DNA from: Campylobacteraceae bacterium
Lineage (GTDB): Bacteria > Campylobacterota > Campylobacteria > Campylobacterales > JALSKU01
Direction of reading: 5' to 3'
Assembly (NCBI GenBank): GCA_015488975.1
Contig: WFMT01000190.1
Location: 1-11,175, forward strand
DNA: 11,175 nt
Shown: in pieces, positions 1-6,511 of the stretch
How positions within the stretch are numbered: position 1 is the first letter of the stretch
Layout: every line of letters begins with the position of its first letter
The notes under the pieces: model-generated
Seen by the model: the letters and a program-made list of their open reading frames with translations, nothing else
What the model was told of the DNA's origin: nothing
Databases searched by the model: none
Translations under genes and position numbers: made by a program

Positions 1-30
1 GTAACTAAAGACGATCTGGATTTCAGCTAT

Positions 31-1236
31 TTAGTTGTTAAAAATATCTATCTCTTTAAAACTTGATTTTGTAGGTTTTACTATGGATATATTGTAATTT
101 ACCTGATTATTTATGATGTTTTCATTAAACAATCTTTTTGCGTTATTATTAAAATATAATGTGTATATATAATCCATCCCAATTGAAGTGGAATAGTTTA
201 TCCAATCAAACAAGATATTGTTACCAAAAAGTTTATTGATTGCAAGCAAGTTGGTATCGCTCTTGCCAATAGAATTTGCTATATAAAAATTTTTTCTGTC
301 ATCATATTGTGTTAAGCTTAAAAGAAGAGGGTTATAATTGATTTGTGTTGAAAAAAGCGCATAAGGCAAAATCCCGTAAAACCTAAATTGTGATGATAAA
401 AGACTTGTTTTTACTAAAGGAGTGTTTAAAAAGATAGAACTGTTTGTTAATCTTCTGTTATATCTTAAAATAGATCTAAAATTACTTTGAGACTGCGGTA
501 TGACTTTTTGATAAACTATCCTTTTATCGCTATTTTGGAGATAACTACTTAGCTTATAACCTATAGAGCTTTCATCTGAAAAGATAGCAATTCTGTCATT
601 TGTAAAAGATAATAATTTGTCAATTTGCTTTTTATAATTGATGCCGCCAAAGATAAAATTTGTATTATTTCCGGAAAATTCAATTTTATTTATTGTGGGG
701 ATATAAAATATTAAAGAAGTTTTGATTTGTGCCAGGTTATTTACACCTTTTATAGTAAAAGGAGCGATAACAAAGCTATATCCACTTTCTTGTATCTTTT
801 TTACAGATTCCTTTATCAGTGGCAGAGTTTCATTTTTGCAGTTAAAGAGTTCGAATTTAAAATTGATATTTCTATCTAAAAGGTAAGCAATAATCGAATT
901 AGCGGTACTTATGGCATATCTACCGATAACTTGTTTGGGAATCATTAACGCTATTGATAATTCTTGCGTAGAAACTAATTGTTGAATATTTAAAGACTCT
1001 TTTAGTATTTTATAGCTTGAGGAAAGGTTTGCGTCTGTATTGTTTTTGTCATAGTAGGCTAAAAAAGAAAATACCTTCTCGTTTTGAAGAAAAGTTCTCA
1101 AGCAGGTTGTATCACAATTTTTTACACCAAGATTTATAACATAAGTACCTGGCAATGGTAAGGTTGACAAATATAGACTTTTAGCAAAGGTTACCTGACT
1201 TGAGATAAAAAATAATAACAATGCAATAAATTTCAA
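31..1236 (-). CDS. Secreted periplasmic protein, periplasmic-binding-protein-like (unknown function)
   Basis: A 401-residue protein with a clear Sec signal peptide: a short basic N-terminus (MKF), a hydrophobic core of about residues 4-13, and a likely signal peptidase I site after TFA (residue 18). There is no lipobox cysteine. The mature part alternates beta-strand-like stretches (IALMIPK near 95, SFVIAPF near 155, RIAIFSDES near 217) with helices, which resembles the type I periplasmic-binding fold seen in ABC receptor-like and LpoA-like proteins. This fold is inferred by eye; I do not recognise a specific family or ligand. Two cysteines about 4 residues apart (near 41-45) may form a disulfide. 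The start is TTG, chosen because GGAG (1243-1246) lies 6 nt upstream and the signal peptide begins there. The gene is monocistronic in view; the 30 bases after its stop show no next start. Its promoter region abuts a repeat element. Confidence 0.75.
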   Translation of the reverse strand: MKFIALLLFFISSQVTFAKSLYLSTLPLPGTYVINLGVKNCDTTCLRTFLQNEKVFSFLAYYDKNNTDANLSSSYKILKESLNIQQLVSTQELSIALMIPKQVIGRYAISTANSIIAYLLDRNINFKFELFNCKNETLPLIKESVKKIQESGYSFVIAPFTIKGVNNLAQIKTSLIFYIPTINKIEFSGNNTNFIFGGINYKKQIDKLLSFTNDRIAIFSDESSIGYKLSSYLQNSDKRIVYQKVIPQSQSNFRSILRYNRRLTNSSIFLNTPLVKTSLLSSQFRFYGILPYALFSTQINYNPLLLSLTQYDDRKNFYIANSIGKSDTNLLAINKLFGNNILFDWINYSTSIGMDYIYTLYFNNNAKRLFNENIINNQVNYNISIVKPTKSSFKEIDIFNN

Positions 1237-1265
1237 AAAAAACTCCGTAAATTATATGAGTCGAT

Positions 1266-1271
1266 ATTATA
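1266..1271 (-). promoter_or_regulatory. Putative -10 box for the periplasmic protein gene
   Basis: A perfect TATAAT on the minus strand, which would give a leader of about 23 nt before the TTG start at 1236. A second TATAAT (1251-1256) is too close to the start, because transcription from it would cut off the ribosome site. Repeat element copy 1 begins about 20 bp upstream. Confidence 0.4.
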
Positions 1272-1292
1272 TCTAATTTTTGTTTGATATAA

Positions 1293-1410
1293 CTGACCTT
1301 ACGCATTATAATGAGCAAAATTCGTTATAGTGACAGGAACTCAAAACCCCAACAACCCTTTGAAGCTTGTGAAAAGTAGGACTTTTCGAGAAAAAAGTGC
1401 ATAAGGTTAG
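1293..1410 (+). repeat. Dispersed ~118-bp inverted-repeat element, copy 1
   Basis: The ends are inverted repeats: CTGACCTTACGCA (1293-1305) against TGCATAAGGTTAG (1398-1410). The match extends outward to 18 bp (1288-1305 with 1398-1415, 16 of 18), which includes TATA on each side as a possible target site. Inside are a hairpin at 1304-1332 (12 of 13 pairs, several G-T) and a hairpin around 1371-1388 (GAAAAGT, loop AGG, ACTTTTC). By hand alignment the copy is about 85% identical to copy 3 and has the same length. It contains no ORF. It looks like a MITE or other non-autonomous palindromic element. It fills the gap between the uracil-DNA glycosylase gene and the periplasmic protein gene, and its right end overlaps the former's stop codon. 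Confidence 0.85.
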
Positions 1411-2079
1411 TTATAACAAATTTTTTACTTTTTTCATATCCAAAAAAACAAATTTTTTAGCAGACGGATTTCTTAGCAGATAACTAGGATGAAAAGTAGG
1501 TATAATTTTTATATTATTCAATTTGATAATTTCTCCTCTAATCTTTGAAATAGGAGTTTTGTCACCGGTTAGATATCTGTATGCAGTTGCACCTAATGTC
1601 ACTATAATTTTAGGATTTATTATATCTATCTCTTTTAGTAGATATGGAAGACACTCATTAGATTCTTCTTGTGTTGGCGCTCTATTGTTTGGAGGTCTGC
1701 ATTTTACAATATTTGATATATAAACTTTATCTCTTTGTAATTCTAAAACATTTTCTATTATTTTTACCAGTAAATCTCCGGCTCTGCCAACAAAAGGCCT
1801 TCCTGTCTCATCTTCACTGATGCCTGGGCCTTCTCCTATAAAAAATAAGGAGGAATTTATATCTCCTTCCCCAAAGACAGTACTCTTTCTTGTTTTTGAC
1901 AATGTGCAAAGATGACAGTTTGAGACGGTAATTTTCAATTTTTTTATTGAATTTGGAAGAGAATCAGATATTTGCATATCTGTCTGTTTGATATTTTTTA
2001 TATCATTAAAATACTCTAATCCCAATGATTGATAAGTATATAATTCTTTTAGTAATTTTAACTTTTTTAATTCTTTCAT
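1411..2079 (-). CDS. Uracil-DNA glycosylase, family 4 ([4Fe-4S])
   Basis: This enzyme removes uracil from DNA (deaminated cytosine or misincorporated dUMP), starting base excision repair in the cytoplasm. Four cluster cysteines are visible in the family-4 arrangement: C55-x2-C58, then C127 (VKCRPP) and C143. The uracil-binding and catalytic motif GEGPG...DETGRPFVGRAG covers residues 82-101, and the second motif FHPSYLLRNP covers about 196-205. At 222 residues the length is normal, with an N-terminal extension of about 45 residues rich in Lys and Leu before the first cysteine pair, as is common in this family. The start ATG has no good Shine-Dalgarno sequence. The gene is bracketed by two direct copies of the repeat element: its last Leu codon and TAA stop lie in the extended terminal repeat of copy 1, and its upstream end is about 28 bp from copy 2. 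The family assignment is firm. Confidence 0.95.
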   Translation of the reverse strand: MKELKKLKLLKELYTYQSLGLEYFNDIKNIKQTDMQISDSLPNSIKKLKITVSNCHLCTLSKTRKSTVFGEGDINSSLFFIGEGPGISEDETGRPFVGRAGDLLVKIIENVLELQRDKVYISNIVKCRPPNNRAPTQEESNECLPYLLKEIDIINPKIIVTLGATAYRYLTGDKTPISKIRGEIIKLNNIKIIPTFHPSYLLRNPSAKKFVFLDMKKVKNLL

Positions 2080-2101
2080 TTAGAAATTTCTTTTTAGAGA
2101 T

Positions 2102-2107
2102 ATTATC
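2102..2107 (-). promoter_or_regulatory. Possible -10 box for the uracil-DNA glycosylase gene
   Basis: GATAAT on the minus strand, at the very edge of repeat element copy 2, would give a leader of about 15-18 nt. If it is used, the DNA upstream of the -10 box belongs to the element, so the element would supply half of the promoter. The only support is the motif match and the lack of another candidate in the 28-bp gap. Confidence 0.25.
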
Positions 2108-2222
2108 TGGCCTTGCACACTATAATGAGCAAAGCTCGTTATAGTGGCAGGAACTAAAGTTCCTGCAACCCTTTGAAGCTTATGCAAAGTAGAACTTTTT
2201 GAGAAAAAAGTGTACAAGAATG
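2107..2222 (+). repeat. Dispersed ~118-bp inverted-repeat element, copy 2 (diverged ends)
   Basis: This copy has the same order of blocks as copies 1 and 3: CTGGCCTTGCACA end, an internal hairpin at 2118-2146 (13 pairs, loop AAA, one T-G), then the stretch AACCCTTTGAAGCTT, then AAAGTAG, AACTTTT, GAGAAAAAAGTG. The terminal repeats are more decayed here (CTTGCACA against TGTACAAG). It carries an extra near-perfect palindrome at 2147-2166 (GCAGGAACT-aa-AGTTCCTGC), where copies 1 and 3 have a shorter or different arm. It lies between the superoxide reductase and uracil-DNA glycosylase genes. Confidence 0.8.
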
Positions 2223-2258
2223 ATATATTCTCTATCTTGTTAAAGATAGAGAATATAT
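2223..2258 (-). terminator. Hairpin directly after the superoxide reductase gene
   Basis: A perfect 16-bp inverted repeat (2223-2238 with 2243-2258) with loop GTTA starts 2 nt after the stop codon. The stem is AT-rich (core CTCTATCTT), and no T-run follows at once on the transcribed strand. The first T6 run downstream is inside repeat element copy 2, 13 nt further on. It is probably a transcript end or a 3' stabiliser. Confidence 0.6.
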
Positions 2259-2260
2259 TT

Positions 2261-2653
2261 TTATTCTGTTACTTCTACTACTTTTGGATCACTTTCCCAG
2301 ACACCATGCTTTGTACAATAACTTTGAGCAACCAAAGTCATTTTTTTACCTTGAGGCTTAATTTTAAAAGTTACTTCGGCATGACCTTTTTCACCTTGTC
2401 CGCCTAAAGTTCCTGCAACAAAATCAGCTCTGGCTAAAAGAGTTTCTTTATTATACAAAGACATATTGGCAATATAATGATCAAAATCATCAGGGTGAGT
2501 GTATTCGTTTCCTACTTTTACAGTTACTTCAAATACATCAGAACTTTTAACTGTATCAGCACAATGGATAAATGGTGAATGTCTGTCAATATAATCTTTT
2601 TTTGACTCTCTTTCAACAGTATCTATATCAACATATCTATTTATTTTTGGCAT
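2261..2653 (-). CDS. Superoxide reductase-like protein (neelaredoxin / class II)
   Basis: It probably reduces superoxide to peroxide at a mononuclear iron centre in the cytoplasm (no signal peptide). The five iron ligands of the family can be placed: H25 (RHSPFI), H53 (THP), H59 (DHYI), C113 and H116 (SYCTKHGVWE). At 130 residues it matches the one-iron form, with no N-terminal desulforedoxin domain. The usual Glu-Lys pair just before the first His ligand is Asp-Arg here (D23, R24), a conservative but notable change at the residue thought to steer superoxide. AAAGGAG lies 7 nt upstream of the ATG. It appears to be its own transcription unit between the sdh operon and the uracil-DNA glycosylase gene, with its own -10 box and a 3' hairpin. 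The family call is strong; activity on superoxide is inferred. Confidence 0.88.
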   Translation of the reverse strand: MPKINRYVDIDTVERESKKDYIDRHSPFIHCADTVKSSDVFEVTVKVGNEYTHPDDFDHYIANMSLYNKETLLARADFVAGTLGGQGEKGHAEVTFKIKPQGKKMTLVAQSYCTKHGVWESDPKVVEVTE

Positions 2654-2681
2654 TTTATAACTCCTTTTTTTAATGTGGGTT

Positions 2682-2687
2682 ATTATA
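2682..2687 (-). promoter_or_regulatory. Putative -10 box for the superoxide reductase gene
   Basis: A perfect TATAAT on the minus strand, about 29 bp before the ATG, giving a leader of about 22 nt that contains the AAAGGAG ribosome site. It sits just beyond the hairpin that ends the sdh operon, so the gene can be transcribed independently. Confidence 0.45.
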
Positions 2688-2710
2688 TCTTTATTATTCT
2701 TATATTATTA

Positions 2711-2743
2711 ATATAAATAGGATATAAAATATCCTATTTATAT
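2711..2743 (-). terminator. Hairpin after sdhE, end of the sdh operon
   Basis: A perfect 15-bp inverted repeat (2711-2725 with 2729-2743, core AAATAGGATAT) with loop AAA begins 4 nt after the sdhE stop. No T-run follows on the transcribed strand; the sequence beyond is TAATAATATAAG. By position it ends the operon, but by classical criteria it is a weak intrinsic terminator. Confidence 0.6.
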
Positions 2744-2747
2744 ATAT

Positions 2748-3626
2748 TTAAAGAAAAGTAATCTCACTTACATTGTGATTCAACCCAAGTGCATCAGGTG
2801 TGATACCTAAAGCTAAACCAATCATTTGCGGCAAGTGAAGTACCGGCATGTTAACATCTCTTCCAATTTCTTTTGATATGTTATGTTGCTGAACATCAAG
2901 TCTTAAATGACAAAGAGGGCAGGGAGTTACAACAACATCAGCATCATTATCCATAGCATCAAGCATTGCATCACCTGAGAGTTTGTTTGCAGTTTTTGGA
3001 GCTTGAAGTTCAACATGAAAGCCACAGCATTTATTTTTGTGTGCATAGTTTATGCTATTACCTCCCAAAGCTGATATTAATCTCTCCATAGAATTTGGTA
3101 CATAAGGATTCTCACCCCCATTATTATTTTTATGTAGAGAGCTTGGTCTGATATTGTGACATCCATAAAATGGAGCAATATTTAAATTTTTTAATGGCTT
3201 TGTAACTTTTTCTGCTATGGCATCAACTCCAATATCATCTATAATTGCATACAAGAAGTGCTTAACTTCAGAAGTACCTTTATACTCCAGTCCAACTTCA
3301 GATAATTTTTGATTTACTTTTGATTTCAATGATTCGTTATTATCAAGTTTTTCTTTTGTTATAGAAGTATTTAGCTGACAGGTATTGCATATTGTAACCA
3401 TTGTTAATCCAAGCTTTTCAGCATAACATATATTTCTGGCATTTAGTGTTAGAGATAAAAATTCATCAAAATCTTGTAAATGACCGGCGCCACAACAACT
3501 TGCTTCTTCCAAGATTATAAGCTCTATATCGAGTGCTCTAGCTACAGCCATAGTTGACTTTAAGAGTTCCGGGGTGCTTTCCTTTGCAGTACATCCTGTA
3601 TACAATGCATATTTTATTTTACTCAT
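2748..3626 (-). CDS. sdhE: Succinate:quinone oxidoreductase subunit E (two CCG domains, HdrB-like)
   Basis: This is the subunit that replaces the usual heme-bearing membrane anchor in type E SQR/QFR (MfrE in the methylmenaquinol:fumarate reductase of Wolinella and Campylobacter). It links SdhB to the quinone pool at the inner face of the membrane. Two complete cysteine-rich CCG motifs are visible: C12...C44-C45-G...C80-x2-C83, and C156...C200-C201-G...C236-x2-C239. They are arranged as in heterodisulfide reductase subunit B, where such motifs hold non-cubane [4Fe-4S] clusters. There is no transmembrane segment, and at 292 residues the length is normal. It starts 9 nt after sdhB, with AAGGAAAG overlapping the sdhB stop, so it is cotranslated in the operon. 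The symbol follows the SdhABE naming; it is not the unrelated flavinylation factor also called SdhE. A free-standing HdrB is unlikely given the neighbours. Confidence 0.9.
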   Translation of the reverse strand: MSKIKYALYTGCTAKESTPELLKSTMAVARALDIELIILEEASCCGAGHLQDFDEFLSLTLNARNICYAEKLGLTMVTICNTCQLNTSITKEKLDNNESLKSKVNQKLSEVGLEYKGTSEVKHFLYAIIDDIGVDAIAEKVTKPLKNLNIAPFYGCHNIRPSSLHKNNNGGENPYVPNSMERLISALGGNSINYAHKNKCCGFHVELQAPKTANKLSGDAMLDAMDNDADVVVTPCPLCHLRLDVQQHNISKEIGRDVNMPVLHLPQMIGLALGITPDALGLNHNVSEITFL

Positions 3627-3635
3627 ATTCTTTCC

Positions 3636-4613
3636 TTAAAAATCAACTGTTGAACTAATTTCAACGAGTTTTTTAATTTCATCCATATTTTTGGATTTTG
3701 GCATATTCCAAGGCATAATTATCTTGCCTTTTTTCCACATAGTGTAAGCTTCGGGTAAATGTTTTAAAACTCCTATACTTCCTTCGCTGTATCTTACCAA
3801 CTCTCCTTCATCTAGTATTCCATGTTTTTTAATAGAAGATTTAAAGCCAACTGCATGTCTTGTTGCAACATTATTGATTGCTTTGTTATTTTGGAATATT
3901 TGATTGTGGAGTTTTCCTATTTTGCTTATAGGCGAGAGATCTTTAGGACAAGCCTCTGCACACTCATAACACTTCACGCAATCCCAAACTCCTGCACCAG
4001 GCTCATTTACGATATCCAGTCTTTCATTTTTTGCATTATCTCTTATGTCTGCATTAAATCTAAAAGCTTTTAGTAGAGCTGCCGGTCCAAGATACTCATC
4101 ATTTACTTTAACAGAAGGGCAGGCATAAAAACAATTTCCACATTGAATACAATAATCAGACTCATCAAGTAAATCTACCTCTTCTTGTGAAATAATATTT
4201 TCATGTTTTGGATGATTGTTTATTTCTGCCACTAAAAATGGTTTTACCTGAGAGTATTTTTGCCAAAAGTTCTTTTTGTCAATCACCATATCTTTAATAG
4301 CTCTTTTTTCATCTTGAGGCTCAAGAACTAACTCATTTCCATACATGTCAATCAAATTAAAAACATTTTCCGTACAAGAAAGTACAGGTTTTTGATTTAC
4401 TTTTATAGCACAGCTTCCGCAAATTCCATGTCTGCAACTTCTTCTATAGCTGAAACTGCCATCAAACTCCCACTTAATTCTATTTAAAATATCTAAAATT
4501 ACCTCATCTTGTGCAACTTCCATTTCATACTTTAAATAATATGGTAAATGATCCGTTTCTTGATTAAATCTAAAGACTTTAAATATTACCTTTCTTTTTG
4601 TATGTTCTCTCAT
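3636..4613 (-). CDS. sdhB: Succinate dehydrogenase/fumarate reductase iron-sulfur subunit (type E)
   Basis: This subunit carries electrons between the flavin of SdhA and SdhE. The N-terminal ferredoxin domain has the [2Fe-2S] ligands C60, C65, C68 and C80 (CRHGICGSC). The C-terminal domain has two full sets, C155-x2-C158-x2-C161-x3-C165-P and C212-x2-C215-x2-C218-x3-C222-P. Ordinary SdhB has x5 between the first two cysteines of the last set and holds [3Fe-4S]; the extra cysteine C215 predicts a second [4Fe-4S], as known for type E enzymes such as the Sulfolobus/Acidianus one. The protein has 325 residues, longer than the usual ~240, with a C-terminal extension from about 240. AAGGAG lies 8 nt before the ATG, which overlaps the TGA of the small upstream ORF (ATGA). 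Assignment is firm; direction (succinate oxidation or fumarate reduction) is not decidable from sequence. Confidence 0.95.
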   Translation of the reverse strand: MREHTKRKVIFKVFRFNQETDHLPYYLKYEMEVAQDEVILDILNRIKWEFDGSFSYRRSCRHGICGSCAIKVNQKPVLSCTENVFNLIDMYGNELVLEPQDEKRAIKDMVIDKKNFWQKYSQVKPFLVAEINNHPKHENIISQEEVDLLDESDYCIQCGNCFYACPSVKVNDEYLGPAALLKAFRFNADIRDNAKNERLDIVNEPGAGVWDCVKCYECAEACPKDLSPISKIGKLHNQIFQNNKAINNVATRHAVGFKSSIKKHGILDEGELVRYSEGSIGVLKHLPEAYTMWKKGKIIMPWNMPKSKNMDEIKKLVEISSTVDF

Positions 4614-4708
4614 CCTAAAATCTCCTTTTTAAAAGGTGTAAAATCCTTGACAATTTGATTTATATCCCTAATTGTATCAATATTGAAATATGATTTTTTA
4701 ATTTTCAT
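4610..4708 (-). CDS. Small ORF of 32 codons between sdhA and sdhB
   Basis: A short reading frame fills the sdhA-sdhB gap. ATG at 4708-4706 follows GGAG (4720-4717) by 8 nt, and its TGA stop overlaps the sdhB start in an ATGA arrangement, the classical layout for translational coupling. The product is lysine-rich and basic: it begins MKIKKSYFNI, has a middle DINQIVKDF, and ends with FKKEILG. It contains no cysteines and no membrane segment. Its last codons also contain the sdhB ribosome site (AAGGAG). I recognise no family. It could be a real small subunit or assembly peptide, or a leader whose translation opens the sdhB start. Start signal, stop overlap and exact fit to the gap are visible; function is unknown. 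Confidence 0.5.
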   Translation of the reverse strand: MKIKKSYFNIDTIRDINQIVKDFTPFKKEILG

Positions 4709-4720
4709 TGTTCCCACTCC

Positions 4721-6442
4721 CTAATAAGTTCGTTCTTGTGGCTCAAAAATACCAAGTTGCACATCTTTGTATTCCATATTTATCTCACCATTTTCATTCA
4801 TGGTGGCATAAGTATGTTTCAAAAAGTTTTTATCATCTCTTTTTGGATAATCATCTCTAAAATGAGCACCACGACTCTCTTTTCTTGCTATTGCACCTTC
4901 GATTATAAAAAGTGAATAATCAAGCATGTGACCAAGTTCAAGCGCTTCTTGCAAGTCTGTATTGTAAATTTTTGATTTATCGTCAATTCTAATATTTTTA
5001 AATCTTTCTCTAAGATTTTTTAATTTTCTTCTTTGTTTTAATAGCGACTCCTCAGTTCTAAAAACACCAGCATTTTTAGTCATACTCTCTTGAAGCTCGG
5101 CCCTTAAGACTGGAACTTTTTCATCTCCACTTGAAGTTAAAATATTATTTATTTCATTGAGCATTCTATCGGCATCTTTCATATCTGGTTTTTTGTGAAT
5201 TAAAAAGTCTTTATCATTTAAATCAGATGCTATTGTCTGCCCTACATGTCTTCCAAAGAATATAGCTTCTAGTAGTGAGTTTGCACCAAGTCTATTGGCG
5301 CCATGCACACTTACACAAGCACATTCTCCAGCAGCATAAAGTCCGTGTATTCTATGTTCTTGATTTAGTTTTGCTCTTCCTTCATTATCTACTGGTATTC
5401 CTCCCATTGAGTAATGAGCGGTTGCAGCAATCATAATAGGTTCTTGTATCATGTCAAGTCCTAAAAATGTAATTGCTAAATCCCTCAATTCTGGTAATCT
5501 TGAGAGTATTTTATCTTTTCCCAAATGAGTCAAATCCAAATATACGGCATCTTTATTAGGACCAATTCCTCTTCCTTCTAAAATCTCTTTTGTAATTGCT
5601 CTACTAACTAGATCTCTTGGTGCCAATTCCATTTTTTCAGGTGCATATTTTTCCATGAATCTTTCACCTTCGCTGTTGAAAAGTCTTCCGCCTTCTCCTC
5701 TTGCGGCTTCACTTATGAGTATGCCTGTACCAGCTAAACCTGTTGGATGAAATTGTACAAATTCCATATCTTTAAGAGGTAATCCATGTCTTGCATAGAT
5801 AGATAATCCATCGCCTGTATTGGCATGAGCATTTGAATTGATTTTATAAGCTCTTGCATACCCTCCTGTTGCCAGCATTACAGCTTTCGCATTAAATATG
5901 GCTGGTTCTAAGGTTTTAAGATTATATGCAACAACACCATATACATTTTTATCTTCCTGGATTATATCAGCTACATACCATTCATCCCAATATTCAACTC
6001 CATCGCGATCTGCTTGTTCAAATATAGTTTGAAGCAAAGTTAGACCAGTCCTGTCTTTTGCATAACAAGCTCTTGGGAAAGATTGACCTCCAAAAGGTCT
6101 TTGGGCAATATCTCCATTTTTTTCCCTGCTAAATACAACACCCATGCCCTCAACCCATCTTATGGTTTCTGGTGCACCTTCACACATCAGCTTAACAGCA
6201 TCCTGATCAGCTAAATAATCACTTCCTTTTATAGTATCAAACATATGCGAATCTATACTGTCTTTATCTTTTAAAGCAGCATTTATACCACCTTGAGCCG
6301 CACCCGAATGACTTCTTAGGGGATGAAGTTTACTTATTACTGCAACATGTTTTCCATGACTTTCTAACTCTCTAGCCGCAGCAAGCCCGGCAAGCCCAGC
6401 TCCAACAATAATTGCATCAAAACGGTGAATTGGTATATTCAT
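4721..6442 (-). CDS. sdhA: Succinate dehydrogenase/fumarate reductase flavoprotein subunit (type E, no Tat signal)
   Basis: Catalytic subunit interconverting succinate and fumarate on a covalently bound FAD. Visible motifs, numbered from the chosen start: FAD-binding GAGLAG (14-19); the flavinylation motif RSHSGAAQGG with His45; substrate residues H232 (FHPTG), E245, R276 (PRDLVSR), H343 (AHYSMGG) and R384 (ANRLGANSL); and the FAD-ribose motif GLYAAGE (367-373). At 573 residues the length is normal. I chose the ATG at 6442 because GGAGG lies 9 nt upstream, the FAD motif follows directly, and the putative -10 box (6482-6487) would place the transcript start downstream of the in-frame ATG at 6490. 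There is no twin-arginine signal peptide, unlike MfrA of Wolinella succinogenes, so the enzyme should be cytoplasmic. First gene of the operon with the 32-aa ORF, sdhB and sdhE. Confidence 0.96.
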   Translation of the reverse strand: MNIPIHRFDAIIVGAGLAGLAAARELESHGKHVAVISKLHPLRSHSGAAQGGINAALKDKDSIDSHMFDTIKGSDYLADQDAVKLMCEGAPETIRWVEGMGVVFSREKNGDIAQRPFGGQSFPRACYAKDRTGLTLLQTIFEQADRDGVEYWDEWYVADIIQEDKNVYGVVAYNLKTLEPAIFNAKAVMLATGGYARAYKINSNAHANTGDGLSIYARHGLPLKDMEFVQFHPTGLAGTGILISEAARGEGGRLFNSEGERFMEKYAPEKMELAPRDLVSRAITKEILEGRGIGPNKDAVYLDLTHLGKDKILSRLPELRDLAITFLGLDMIQEPIMIAATAHYSMGGIPVDNEGRAKLNQEHRIHGLYAAGECACVSVHGANRLGANSLLEAIFFGRHVGQTIASDLNDKDFLIHKKPDMKDADRMLNEINNILTSSGDEKVPVLRAELQESMTKNAGVFRTEESLLKQRRKLKNLRERFKNIRIDDKSKIYNTDLQEALELGHMLDYSLFIIEGAIARKESRGAHFRDDYPKRDDKNFLKHTYATMNENGEINMEYKDVQLGIFEPQERTY

Positions 6443-6481
6443 GGGATATTTCCTCCAATAAATTTTCTTAAAACGAGTTAC

Positions 6482-6487
6482 ATTATA
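6482..6487 (-). promoter_or_regulatory. Putative -10 box for the sdhA operon
   Basis: A perfect TATAAT on the minus strand preceded by TTTG, giving a leader of about 33 nt. Upstream are periodic T-stretches (GTTACTTTTTGTACTTTTTAA) rather than a TTGACA box, matching the sigma-70 promoter style described for Campylobacter. The T-stretches overlap one arm of the 6512-6556 inverted repeat. Confidence 0.55.
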
Positions 6488-6511
6488 CAAACACTTTCTT
6501 TAAAAAGTACA

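Noticed and set aside
1..30. Partial gene at the left edge
   Set aside because: The 30 bases after the first gene's stop show no start codon with a ribosome site; too little sequence to call.
1523..1723. Plus-strand open frame opposite the uracil-DNA glycosylase gene
   Set aside because: A shadow of a confident conserved gene on the other strand; no ribosome site or family features.
1288..2226. CRISPR array or tRNA genes in the repeat regions
   Set aside because: The repeats are single, ~118 bp long and widely spaced with genes between them, and the cloverleaf-like fold lacks tRNA landmarks such as a proper T-loop and anticodon arm.
6443..6490. Longer SdhA start at 6490 adding 16 residues
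   Set aside because: The extension is not family-like, the ATG at 6442 has GGAGG upstream, and the -10 box at 6482-6487 lies inside the extension.
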